A stretch of DNA of 64,000 nucleotides from NCBI RefSeq assembly GCF_030362935.1, contig NZ_JAUCDY010000006.1, positions 62,001 through 126,000 on the forward strand, given 5' to 3'. Of this stretch, positions 44,556 through 53,757 are shown one piece after another. The first letter of the stretch is position 1; every line of letters begins with the position of its first letter. Source of the DNA: Thiopseudomonas acetoxidans (lineage in GTDB: Bacteria; Pseudomonadota; Gammaproteobacteria; Pseudomonadales; Pseudomonadaceae). The translations under genes were made by a program, and so were the position numbers. Below the pieces are notes generated by a model, which saw only the letters and a list, made by a program, of their open reading frames with translations, did not search any database and was not told the origin of the DNA.

Positions 44556-44816
44556 TTATGTAGAGCTTGCTCCATCCAACCTATGCAATTGGGCTAACCA
44601 CTCTTGCGGTACCATGTGACGCAAGCAAAGCTGGCACTGTTGCGTGGCAGTGTCAAACACAATCACAGCCTGTTTGCTTTCTAATGCTGCACGCGCCCTT
44701 TGTATCTTGGTCTGGTAAGGCGTTTCATCGCCGTTATCGGTTCCATCACGACTGACGAAATCTTCAAGTAACCCCTGCAGGGCTGCTTCACTGAGTTGCT
44801 GATAGGGAATGAGCAT
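44556..44816 (-). CDS. UPF0270 (YheU-like) small protein
   Basis: The ATG at 44816 follows ACAGGTGG, and MLIPYQQLSEAALQGLLEDF is the family N-terminus, so I use it (86 aa) instead of an upstream codon. FVSRDGTDNGDETPYQTKIQR and AVIVFDTATQQCQLCLRHMVP match Pseudomonas UPF0270. About 15 residues (EWLAQLHRLDGASST) run past the usual end. Function is unknown. It lies alone on the reverse strand between tilS and purL. Confidence 0.85.
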   Translation of the reverse strand: MLIPYQQLSEAALQGLLEDFVSRDGTDNGDETPYQTKIQRARAALESKQAVIVFDTATQQCQLCLRHMVPQEWLAQLHRLDGASST

Positions 44817-45077
44817 GAAACCACCTGTATGGAACTCTATTTTTTCTGCGTGAGCCTGTGCTCGCAATTAAGATGCCGCTGTAAAACTCAAGGCAGTATA
44901 GCAGTAAGTGATCTTGAATTATTGAGCGTCGTGAGCAGGCAAAAAATTTCATGTATGGCTTGGTTGTGCGAGGTTATTTGTTAGCAGTAAGCACAGTAAA
45001 AAAATAAAATGGTTATTTTGGTTGTGGAGGTTTAAAATAGACGCCCAATTTCGCTCCATTTAGAGGCTGTTTCAACG

Positions 45078-48000
45078 ATGCTCATTTTGCGCGGTGCTCC
45101 TGCCCTTTCTGACTTTCGTCAGCAAGCTATTTCCCAACAACTGACTTCTTTGGTTCCTAGCGTGTCTAGCTTTTTTGCTACTTACGTTCATTTTGTCGAG
45201 CTCGCCAGTGAGCTGGATTCAACGGAACATGCCGCGTTAACGCGCCTGTTAGCCTATGGGCCAGCAGCGACTACGCAGGAGCCAAGCGGCCAGCTTTTTT
45301 TAGTAGTACCACGTTTGGGCACTATTTCTCCTTGGTCTAGCAAGGCTACGGACTTGGTTAACTACTGCGGCTTAAGTAAGGTCAAGCGCATTGAGCGCGG
45401 CATTGCTTACTACGTTGACGGTCAGTTTGATACAGCGCAGGCGCGCCAGATTGCGGCGCAGCTGCACGACCGCATGAGTGAGCACGTACTTGAGCAGCTT
45501 GAACAAGCCCGGGCTTTGTTTCAGCAGTCTGCGCCGCGCGCGCTTAATAGTGTTGATGTGTTGGGCGGTGGACTGGCGGCGCTACAACAGGCCGACCAAG
45601 CGCTTGGCTTGGCTTTAGCTGAAGATGAAATGGAGTATTTGGTTGCTAGTTTCCAAAAAATGGGACGCAACCCGAATGATATTGAATTAATGATGTTTGC
45701 TCAGGCGAACTCTGAGCATTGCCGCCACAAAATTTTTAATGCGAGCTGGGATATCGATGGGCAAGAGCAGCAGAAATCACTGTTTGCCATGATTAAAAAT
45801 ACCTACGAAATGAACAACCAAGGTGTTTTGTCTGCCTACAAAGACAACTCGTCAGTTATTGAAGGCTTCAGTGCAGGTCGTTTTTTTCCTGATCCGGCTA
45901 CCGGCGAATACCGCGCCCATCAAGAACCTATCCATATTTTAATGAAGGTAGAAACCCATAACCACCCATCCGCGATTGCGCCTTTCCCCGGCGCAGCAAC
46001 GGGCTCAGGCGGCGAGATTCGTGATGAGGGGGCTACCGGTATTGGATCTAAGCCTAAGGCTGGCCTGACAGGTTTTACTGTTTCGGGTTTGAATATTCCC
46101 GGCTACGAGCAGCCCTGGGAAATTAATTACGGCAAGCCTGATCGCATTGTAAGCGCGCTGGATGTACTAATCGAAGGCTCGAAAGGGGGCGCTTCTTTTA
46201 ATAATGAATTTGGCCGTCCTGTCCTGAACGGCTATGTGCGCAGTTTTGAGCAGCTGGTAGATACGGTTAATGGTCCAGAAGTTCGTGGCTACCACAAGCC
46301 TATTATGTTGGCTGGTGGACTGGGAAATATTCGTGCTGAACATGTGCAAAAAGGTGAAATTGAGCCGGGTAATAAACTTATTGTGCTAGGTGGCCCTGCC
46401 ATGCTTATTGGCTTGGGTGGTGGCGCGGCTTCTTCAGTCGACACAGTAGCGGCTGATGATTTGGATTTTGCTTCCGTGCAACGCGGTAACCCAGAGCTGG
46501 GTCGTCGTTGCCAGGAAGTGATTGATAGCTGCTGGCAGCTTGGCGCAGAAAACCCTATTCGTTTTATTCATGATGTGGGTGCAGGCGGCTTGTCTAATGC
46601 CTTCCCTGAGTTAGTGAATGATGCAGGTCGTGGTGGACGTTTTGAATTACGCAAAATACCCAGCGCAGATGCAGGTTTAAGCCCGCTAGAGATTTGGTGT
46701 AACGAAGCCCAAGAGCGTTATGTGTTGGCCGTTGCTGAGCAAGATATAGAACGTTTTGCCGCCATCTGCGCGCGCGAGCATTGCCCTTTTGCAGTCGTGG
46801 GTGAGGCGACAGCAGAAAAACAACTGACGGTTAATGATACGCAGTTTGCTAACCAGCCGGTAGATATGCCGCTGGATGTATTGCTGGGTAAACCGCCACG
46901 CATGCATCGCATTGTAACGCGTGAAACTGCAGTGGGTGCAGCTTTTAATAGTTCAACGTTGCCATTAACTGAAGCAGTCGAGCGTGTTTTACGTCACCCA
47001 ACGGTAGCCAGCAAAGCTTATATGATTACCGCGACCGACCGCGGTGTCACGGGCTTGGTCGTGCGCGATCAGTTAGTGGGTCCTTGGCAGGTTCCGGTTG
47101 CGGACTGCGCGGTTACGGCGATGAGTTTTGATAGCTATTACGGTGAAGCCATGGCTATGGGTGAGCGTACGCCTTTAGCGATTTTAAATGCGCCTGCTTC
47201 TGGGCGTATGGCTGTGGGTGAGGCGATTACTAACCTCGCCGCCGCACGTATTGATAAAATCTCTGACATTCGTTTATCAGCCAACTGGATGGCGGCAGCG
47301 GGCCATCCGGGTGAAGATGCGCGCCTGTATGAAACGGTTAAAGCCGTTGGTATGGAGCTATGCCCAGCGTTGGGCATTACTATTCCGGTGGGTAAAGACT
47401 CCATGTCGATGAAAACTCGCTGGCTGGAGCAGGGCGAAGAAAAGACAGTCACCTCGCCCGTATCGCTGATTATCAGTGGTTTTGCGCCGGTATTGGATAT
47501 CCGCCAAACCCTCACCCCACAGTTGCAGCTAGATAAAGGCGACAGTCAATTGTTGCTGATTGATTTGGGTCGTGGTCAAAACCGCATGGGTGGTTCGATT
47601 TTGGCGCAGGTGTACAAAGAGCTGGGTGAACACGCGCCAGATGTGGATAGCGCAGACGATTTAAATGCTTTCTTCGCAAGCATTCAACAGCTTAATGCTC
47701 AGGGTTTATTGCAGGCTTACCATGATCGTTCCGATGGTGGATTGTTAACCACGGTGGTAGAAATGGCCTTTGCTGGGCACTGCGGTTTGTCTCTGCAGTT
47801 GGATGCGCTAGGTATTCAAGCAGAGCAAGCAAATGCGGCGTTGTTCAGTGAGGAGCTGGGTGCAGTTATTCAAGTATCTAGTGAGAAACTGGCGCAGGTT
47901 CAGGCTGTTTTTGCGGATGCTGGGTTAGCTGATTGCGTACACAGCATCGGACAGCCTGAGGCGGGTGATAGCGTCACCATTAGCTTGGATGGCATGCTAC

Positions 48001-48971
48001 TGTTCAGTGCACAGCGCAGCCAGTTGCAGCGTATCTGGACACAAACCAGCTACCAGATCCAGCGTATTCGTGATAACAGTGACTGTGCACAGCAAGAATA
48101 TGACGTATTACTGGACGAGCACGATCCGGGCTTAAATGTATCGCTAAGCTTTGATGTTAATGAGGACGTGGCAGCGCCCTATATCGCCACAGGAGTAAAA
48201 CCAAAGATTGCGATATTGCGAGAGCAAGGCAGTAACGGACATGTTGAGTTGGCTGCAGCCTTTGAGCGTGCAGGCTTTAATGCTGTAGACGTGCACATGA
48301 GTGATTTACTGGCAGGTCGTGTGCTGCTGGCAGACTTTAAAGGTTTAGCGCCCAGCGGTGGTTACTCCTTTGGTGATGCTCTGGGTGCAGGGGCGGGTTG
48401 GGCGAAATCCATTTTGCTTAATGACTCACTGCGTGCCCAGTTTGCTGAATTCTTCAGCCGCAACGACAGTTTTACCCTTGGCGTCAACAATGGCGCACAG
48501 ATGTTGGCGCAACTTAAAAAGCTTATTCCGGGTGCTGAGCACTGGCCGCAGTTTGTGCACAACCAATCAGAGTGCTTCGAGTCACGCTTGAGTATGGTTG
48601 AAGTGCAAGACTCGCCCTCAATCGTTTTGACCGGCATGGCTGGTTCACGCTTGCCTGTGGCCGTAGCGCACGCTGAAGGGCGGGTGACTTATGCCAATGC
48701 GGATCAGCTAGCAGCAGCTGATAAGTCTGGTTTGGTGGCGCTGCGCTTTGTTGATAATCACGGGCAAGTAACCCAGGCTTATCCGGCGAACCCTAATGGC
48801 TCTGCTCAGGGTATGACGGGCTTTACCAGTCGAGACGGTCGTGTGACCTTGCTGATGCCTAACCCAGAACGTTTAGTGCGTACGGTACAGAACTCATGGC
48901 ACCCTGACAGCTGGCAAGAAGATGCTGCTTGGTTGCGTATGTTCCGTAATGCCCGAGTTTGGGTGGGCTAG
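45078..48971 (+). CDS. purL: PurL, FGAM synthase with a glutaminase domain lacking its catalytic Cys and His
   Basis: Large-type PurL (1297 aa) turns FGAR into FGAM. The N-terminal and synthetase domains look normal: PRLGTISPWSSKATDLVNYC, ANSEHCRHKIFNASW, VETHNHPSAIAPFPGAATGS and PVGKDSMSMKT. In the C-terminal glutamine amidotransferase domain (about 1035-1297), GVCNGCQ reads GVNNGAQ (Asn1137 aligned with nucleophile Cys1135 of E. coli; Ala1140 for the second Cys) and MPHPE reads MPNPE (Asn1262 for His1260). Glu1264 is retained. The codons at 48486, 48495 and 48861 are unambiguous. Ammonia-dependent activity should remain but not glutamine hydrolysis. Its 261-nt upstream gap has no recognisable element. 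Confidence 0.95.
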   Translation: MLILRGAPALSDFRQQAISQQLTSLVPSVSSFFATYVHFVELASELDSTEHAALTRLLAYGPAATTQEPSGQLFLVVPRLGTISPWSSKATDLVNYCGLSKVKRIERGIAYYVDGQFDTAQARQIAAQLHDRMSEHVLEQLEQARALFQQSAPRALNSVDVLGGGLAALQQADQALGLALAEDEMEYLVASFQKMGRNPNDIELMMFAQANSEHCRHKIFNASWDIDGQEQQKSLFAMIKNTYEMNNQGVLSAYKDNSSVIEGFSAGRFFPDPATGEYRAHQEPIHILMKVETHNHPSAIAPFPGAATGSGGEIRDEGATGIGSKPKAGLTGFTVSGLNIPGYEQPWEINYGKPDRIVSALDVLIEGSKGGASFNNEFGRPVLNGYVRSFEQLVDTVNGPEVRGYHKPIMLAGGLGNIRAEHVQKGEIEPGNKLIVLGGPAMLIGLGGGAASSVDTVAADDLDFASVQRGNPELGRRCQEVIDSCWQLGAENPIRFIHDVGAGGLSNAFPELVNDAGRGGRFELRKIPSADAGLSPLEIWCNEAQERYVLAVAEQDIERFAAICAREHCPFAVVGEATAEKQLTVNDTQFANQPVDMPLDVLLGKPPRMHRIVTRETAVGAAFNSSTLPLTEAVERVLRHPTVASKAYMITATDRGVTGLVVRDQLVGPWQVPVADCAVTAMSFDSYYGEAMAMGERTPLAILNAPASGRMAVGEAITNLAAARIDKISDIRLSANWMAAAGHPGEDARLYETVKAVGMELCPALGITIPVGKDSMSMKTRWLEQGEEKTVTSPVSLIISGFAPVLDIRQTLTPQLQLDKGDSQLLLIDLGRGQNRMGGSILAQVYKELGEHAPDVDSADDLNAFFASIQQLNAQGLLQAYHDRSDGGLLTTVVEMAFAGHCGLSLQLDALGIQAEQANAALFSEELGAVIQVSSEKLAQVQAVFADAGLADCVHSIGQPEAGDSVTISLDGMLLFSAQRSQLQRIWTQTSYQIQRIRDNSDCAQQEYDVLLDEHDPGLNVSLSFDVNEDVAAPYIATGVKPKIAILREQGSNGHVELAAAFERAGFNAVDVHMSDLLAGRVLLADFKGLAPSGGYSFGDALGAGAGWAKSILLNDSLRAQFAEFFSRNDSFTLGVNNGAQMLAQLKKLIPGAEHWPQFVHNQSECFESRLSMVEVQDSPSIVLTGMAGSRLPVAVAHAEGRVTYANADQLAAADKSGLVALRFVDNHGQVTQAYPANPNGSAQGMTGFTSRDGRVTLLMPNPERLVRTVQNSWHPDSWQEDAAWLRMFRNARVWVG

Positions 48972-48989
48972 TTTCTAGCCCAAGCAAAT

Positions 48990-49027
48990 AAAAAGCCGCG
49001 CCTAATTAACTAGAGCGCGGTTTTTTA
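48990..49027 (+). terminator. Intrinsic terminator after purL
   Basis: aaaagccgcgc (from 48991) pairs with gcgcggtttt (49015 onward), followed by six T. It sits 19 nt after the purL stop and can work both ways, ending the convergent permease transcript too. Confidence 0.82.
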
Positions 49028-49077
49028 TGGCTGTACTGCACAGCTGTTTACCCCTGCTCAGCTGAGGTAAAGCAAGA

Positions 49078-50913
49078 TTATGTGAAAAACGGAAACAGCA
49101 TCGGCACCATGATAATCGTAGCGATTAAGACGATAACCGTGAAGGGTACACCGATACGCACAAAGTCGCTGAAACGGTATTGTCCAGGCCCAAGTACCAA
49201 CGTGTTTACAGGCGAGGAGATAGGCGTCATAAAGGCTGCCGATGCAGCCACTGCAACCGTCATCGCAAAGGGTGCGGGTGATGCGTTCATCGCTACGGCG
49301 GTGGCAATAGCAACTGGTGCCATAAGCACGGCCGTGGCGGTGTTGGACAGAAATAAGCTGGTAACGGCGGTAGACACAAACAGCACAGTGAGAATTGCCC
49401 GCGGACCTGAATCACCAAAGATACCCATTAAACCGTTTACGGCTAAATCAATACCGCCGGTTTTTTGCAAGGCGGCAGCAAAAGGAATCATGCCGACAAT
49501 AAGAATAATGCTTTGCCAGTGAATCGACTTGTAAGCGCTATCCATATCAATACAGCGAAAAGCACCCATCAGCAAACAGCCGATGATGGCCGCTAATACG
49601 TTAGGCACTACGCCGGTAATCATTAGGGCAACCATAACAGCTAGACTTATCAAAGCATGTGGCGCTTTGCTTAGCGCGGGGGCAATGTTGTCTTTTTCTG
49701 CGGGCAAACTCAGTACGAGAAAATCGCGGCTGTACACCTGTAAGGCATGGATGTGTTTCCAGTTACCGGCCACCAAAAGCGTATCACCAGCTTTTAGAAC
49801 CTCATCAACTAATAAACCATCCAAAGCATTTTGATTGCGTCGCAGACCGACCACGTTGAGTTTGCGGTGCGTGCGAAAACCCAGTTCTTGTATGGTTTTG
49901 CCAGCCAGGCGTGACTCTGGGGGCAGCATTACCTCAGCTAAACCTAATGTGCGGCAATGGTCGGCGAAATAGCTTTGTTTGATGCCTAGGGGTTCGACAC
50001 CGAGCTCATGGTAAGAGTTAAGTAGATCAATGGTGGGGCTAACTAAGTGCACTAACAGCACATCACCAGCGCGTAATTCAGTGCTGCCCGTGGCGCTCAG
50101 GAGGGTGCGCCGGAAGCGTTGTTGGCGCTCTACTGCAATAACGTTAATGCCATACTGGGTACGCAGTTGCAGCTCGTTCAGTGTCTGACCCGTCAAAATG
50201 GAGTTGGCTTTTACGCGTAAACGACGTTCACGGCCATCAAGGTTATATTCGCGTGCTAAATCAGCAATAGTGTGGCGTGGCTCACCCGCCTCTTTTTGAC
50301 TTTGCTTACTGGCCAACCAGTGGCGAGTGAGCAGCATGTAGCCAACACCTAAAATCAATACAACTATGCCTATAGGAGTAAAAGCCAAAAAGGTAAAGCC
50401 GTCGTAACCATTACGCACCAGTTCACTATGAACCACCATGTTGGGAGGTGTTGCAACTAGAGTTTGCATACCACTTATCAGGCCCGCAAAACTAAGCGGC
50501 ATCATTAGCTTGCTAGGATGGATTTTGCTGCGTGCGCAGATACTTAGAACGACAGGAATAAAGATGGCTACAACACCTGTAGAGCTCATAATTGACCCGA
50601 GCATGGCAACGGAAACCATCAATAAAATAATCAGCTTGGTTTCGCTGCTGCCAGCATGCTCGATGAGTTTTTCACCGAGCTGGTAAGCAATGCCGGTGCG
50701 CACCAGTCCTTCGCCAACAATAAATAGCGCGGCAATCACCACAACACTGGGATCGCTAAAGCCTGCTAAAGCTTCCTGCACTGTTAGAACGCCGGTTAAA
50801 GGCAAAGCGACCAGCACCAGTACGGCGACCACATCCATGCGCGGCTTGTTGCGAATGAAAAGAATAATAGCGATCAGTAGTAAGCTTAAAACCCAAAACA
50901 GAGGAAGATTCAT
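49078..50913 (-). CDS. SLC13/DASS-type permease with two central TrkA-C (RCK_C) domains
   Basis: A 611-aa membrane protein: about six helices (1-200), two TrkA-C domains in the cytoplasmic middle (about 215-300 and 305-390, with LRVKANSILTGQTLNELQLRTQYGINVIAVERQ and MLPPESRLAGKTIQELGFRTHRKLNVVGLRR), and about six more helices. The MSSTGVVAIFIPVVLSI and FLSNTATAVLMAPVAIAT stretches are the DASS Ser-Asn-Thr hairpins. Relatives move sulfate, dicarboxylates or other anions with Na+; the cargo here is unknown. It converges on purL and diverges from pyrG. Confidence 0.88.
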   Translation of the reverse strand: MNLPLFWVLSLLLIAIILFIRNKPRMDVVAVLVLVALPLTGVLTVQEALAGFSDPSVVVIAALFIVGEGLVRTGIAYQLGEKLIEHAGSSETKLIILLMVSVAMLGSIMSSTGVVAIFIPVVLSICARSKIHPSKLMMPLSFAGLISGMQTLVATPPNMVVHSELVRNGYDGFTFLAFTPIGIVVLILGVGYMLLTRHWLASKQSQKEAGEPRHTIADLAREYNLDGRERRLRVKANSILTGQTLNELQLRTQYGINVIAVERQQRFRRTLLSATGSTELRAGDVLLVHLVSPTIDLLNSYHELGVEPLGIKQSYFADHCRTLGLAEVMLPPESRLAGKTIQELGFRTHRKLNVVGLRRNQNALDGLLVDEVLKAGDTLLVAGNWKHIHALQVYSRDFLVLSLPAEKDNIAPALSKAPHALISLAVMVALMITGVVPNVLAAIIGCLLMGAFRCIDMDSAYKSIHWQSIILIVGMIPFAAALQKTGGIDLAVNGLMGIFGDSGPRAILTVLFVSTAVTSLFLSNTATAVLMAPVAIATAVAMNASPAPFAMTVAVAASAAFMTPISSPVNTLVLGPGQYRFSDFVRIGVPFTVIVLIATIIMVPMLFPFFT

Positions 50914-51257
50914 GGCAACTCAAAGATGGTCGGTAAACAAAGGGCGGCTATTGTACTATGTGGAGTGAAATAGAACAGCTAGGTTGCTTTGAATAGGTTG
51001 TTTATAGGTAAAGAGTTCAGTGCGGTTTAGGTTAAACGGCAGTCGACTTGCAGAAAGCATGAAATAAATAAAATTTATGTTAATGTCAGTTTGAGTCAAT
51101 CCCGTCTTTAGCGTAAACTACTCAACCGTCTTGAGTGGCTAGACCTTGGCTGAGTTTTTCCTAAGGTGCCTGTGAACAAATCTTCGTTACAGGCCTATTT
51201 GCTACTGTTTTTTTCTCGGGCGGATATCCGCCATAACTTGTATATCCAGGGTTTTTT
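50914..51257. promoter_or_regulatory. Divergent intergenic region between the SLC13 permease and pyrG
   Basis: This 344-nt gap has no credible gene. It contains an actcaa/ttgagt stem (51120-51125/51131-51136), a gcctgt/acaggc dyad (51168-51173/51189-51194) that extends by three base pairs past a one-base bulge, a T-rich stretch (51208-51214), and a perfect 14-bp palindrome GGCGGATATCCGCC (51219-51232) 25 nt before the pyrG ATG. Both genes must have promoters here; I could not fix them. Confidence 0.5.
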
Positions 51258-52886
51258 ATGACGCGCTATATCTTCGTCACCGGCGGTGTTGTTTCTTCAT
51301 TAGGCAAAGGTATTGCCTCAGCTTCTTTAGCCGCCATCTTGGAAGCGCGCGGTTTTAAAGTCACCTTATTAAAATTAGATCCCTACATTAATGTGGACCC
51401 TGGCACCATGAGCCCGTTCCAACACGGTGAGGTGTTCGTCACCCATGATGGCGCAGAAACCGACTTGGACTTAGGTCACTACGAACGTTTTGTGCGCACC
51501 ACGATGACGCAAAACAACAACTTCACCACTGGGCGCGTGTATGAAGAAGTAATTCGTCGTGAGCGTCGCGGTGATTATCTGGGGGCGACCATTCAGGTGA
51601 TTCCACACATCACCGATGAAATTAAGCGCCGTATTATTAAAGGCGCGGGTGACGCGGATATCGCCATGGTGGAAATTGGCGGTACGGTGGGTGACATCGA
51701 ATCCCAACCATTTTTAGAAGCCATTCGCCAGTTGCGCGTTGAAGTGGGTGCTAAGCGTGCCATGCTCATGCATCTGACGTTGGTGCCTTATATCGCCACC
51801 GCCGGCGAAACCAAAACCAAGCCGACACAGCACTCGGTCAAAGAGTTACGCTCCATCGGCTTGCAGCCAGATATTTTGGTGTGCCGTTCAGAAGTGGTGC
51901 TAGATATCTCCTCGCGTCGCAAAATCGCCTTGTTTACCAACGTTGAAGAGCGGGCGGTAATTAGCCTGCAAGACGTCGACACCATTTATAAAATCCCCGG
52001 GATTTTGCACAGCCAGGGCGTGGATGATTACGTGCTGGAACGTTTTGGGCTAGAAGCGCAGAGTGCTGATCTGAGCGAGTGGGATGTGGTGATTCAGGCC
52101 AAACTCAATCCAAAGCATGAAGTCACCATTGCGATGGTGGGTAAATACATGGAGCTGTTGGATGCCTATAAGTCGTTGATTGAAGCGATGAATCATGCGG
52201 GTATTCATGCAGAAACCAAAGTTAACTTCCGCTACATTGACTCTGAAGACATTGAAACCCAAGGCACGCAGGTGCTTGAGGGTGTGGATGCGATTCTGGT
52301 GCCGGGCGGTTTTGGCTTGCGCGGCGTGGAAGGTAAGATTAAAACCGTTCAGTATGCGCGTGAACAGGGCATCCCTTATTTAGGGATTTGCTTAGGCATG
52401 CAGGTGGTAGTGATTGAGTACGCTCGCAATGTTTTAGGTTGGCAAGGGGCTAACTCAACCGAATTCGATAAAGAAACGGATTACCCGGTCGTGGGTTTGA
52501 TTTCTGAGTGGCAGACAGCCAGTGGTGCTGTCCAGCGCCGTACTGAAAACGATGAGTTGGGAGCCAGCATGCGTTTGGGGGCTCAAATATGCCGCTTAGA
52601 AAAAGGCAGTTTGTTACAGCAGAGCTATGGCAAAACCGAGATCCAAGAGCGTCATCGCCATCGCTATGAAGTGAATAATACATTGCTAGAGCCGTTACAA
52701 GAGGCAGGCTTGAAAGTTACAGCTTGGTCAGAAGACGGTAACCTGGTTGAGGCGGTCGAAGTACCGAATCATCCTTGGTTTGTGGCCTGTCAGTTCCATC
52801 CAGAATTTACCTCAACTCCACGTGATGGGCACCCGTTGTTTAGCCGGTTTGTGCAGGCAGCATTAACCCATCAAGGAGAAAAATAA
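51258..52886 (+). CDS. pyrG: PyrG, CTP synthase
   Basis: PyrG (542 aa) aminates UTP to CTP with glutamine. The synthetase domain begins TRYIFVTGGVVSSLGKGIAS; the amidotransferase domain has an intact triad: Cys in LGICLGMQVVVIEYARN and His and Glu in CQFHPEFTSTP. This contrasts with the dead glutaminase domain in purL in the same window. kdsA begins 2 nt after its stop. Confidence 0.98.
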   Translation: MTRYIFVTGGVVSSLGKGIASASLAAILEARGFKVTLLKLDPYINVDPGTMSPFQHGEVFVTHDGAETDLDLGHYERFVRTTMTQNNNFTTGRVYEEVIRRERRGDYLGATIQVIPHITDEIKRRIIKGAGDADIAMVEIGGTVGDIESQPFLEAIRQLRVEVGAKRAMLMHLTLVPYIATAGETKTKPTQHSVKELRSIGLQPDILVCRSEVVLDISSRRKIALFTNVEERAVISLQDVDTIYKIPGILHSQGVDDYVLERFGLEAQSADLSEWDVVIQAKLNPKHEVTIAMVGKYMELLDAYKSLIEAMNHAGIHAETKVNFRYIDSEDIETQGTQVLEGVDAILVPGGFGLRGVEGKIKTVQYAREQGIPYLGICLGMQVVVIEYARNVLGWQGANSTEFDKETDYPVVGLISEWQTASGAVQRRTENDELGASMRLGAQICRLEKGSLLQQSYGKTEIQERHRHRYEVNNTLLEPLQEAGLKVTAWSEDGNLVEAVEVPNHPWFVACQFHPEFTSTPRDGHPLFSRFVQAALTHQGEK

Positions 52887-52888
52887 GC

Positions 52889-53734
52889 ATGACGCAAAAA
52901 ACGATTCGTGTTGCTGATATCGATATCGCCAACGACAAGCCTTTTGTTTTATTTGGCGGTATTAATGTGCTGGAGTCGCGTGATTTAGCCATGCGCGCCT
53001 GTGAAGAATACGTGCGCGTGACCGACATGCTCGGTATTCCTTATGTATTCAAAGCCAGCTTCGATAAAGCCAACCGCTCTTCTATCAACTCGTTTCGCGG
53101 GCCGGGCTTAGACGAAGGCTTGAAGATTTTTGAGGAAGTCAAAAAGACCTTCAACGTGCCAGTGATTACAGATGTGCATGAGCCTTATCAGGCGCAGCCC
53201 GTAGCCGAAGTTTGCGACATTATTCAACTGCCAGCGTTTTTGTCCCGTCAAACCGATTTGGTCGTGGCGATGGCGAAAACCGGCGCAGTCATCAATATCA
53301 AGAAGGCCCAGTTTTTAGCTCCCCATGAAATGCGCCATATTCTGAGCAAGTGCGAAGAAGCCGGTAACAACCAGCTGATTCTATGCGAGCGCGGTAGCGC
53401 CTTTGGTTACAACAACCTCGTGGTGGATATGCTGGGTTTTGGCATCATGAAAAAATTTAACTACCCCGTATTTTTCGATGTCACCCACTCGTTACAAACC
53501 CCAGGCGGACGTGCAGACTCCGCAGGTGGGCGTCGTGCGCAAGTCACTGATTTGGCGAAAGCCGGTATGAGTCAGGGCTTAGCAGGACTGTTTTTAGAGG
53601 CGCACCCAGATCCGGATAACGCTAAGTGCGATGGTCCCTGTGCGCTGCGTTTAGATAAGCTTGAACCCTTTTTAGCTCAGCTCAAACAGCTGGATGATTT
53701 AATTAAAAGTTTCTCGGTAATTGAAACTGCTTAA
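52889..53734 (+). CDS. kdsA: KdsA, KDO-8-phosphate synthase
   Basis: KdsA (281 aa) condenses PEP and arabinose-5-phosphate for the LPS inner core. It shows FVLFGGINVLESRDLAMRA, FKASFDKANRSSINSFRGPG, DVHEPYQAQPVAEVCDIIQLPAFL and FFDVTHSLQTPGG. AAGGAG lies just before the start, overlapping the end of pyrG. The order pyrG-kdsA-eno is that of Pseudomonas. Confidence 0.97.
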   Translation: MTQKTIRVADIDIANDKPFVLFGGINVLESRDLAMRACEEYVRVTDMLGIPYVFKASFDKANRSSINSFRGPGLDEGLKIFEEVKKTFNVPVITDVHEPYQAQPVAEVCDIIQLPAFLSRQTDLVVAMAKTGAVINIKKAQFLAPHEMRHILSKCEEAGNNQLILCERGSAFGYNNLVVDMLGFGIMKKFNYPVFFDVTHSLQTPGGRADSAGGRRAQVTDLAKAGMSQGLAGLFLEAHPDPDNAKCDGPCALRLDKLEPFLAQLKQLDDLIKSFSVIETA

Positions 53735-53757
53735 TTTTTGATGGAGTAACCCAACCC

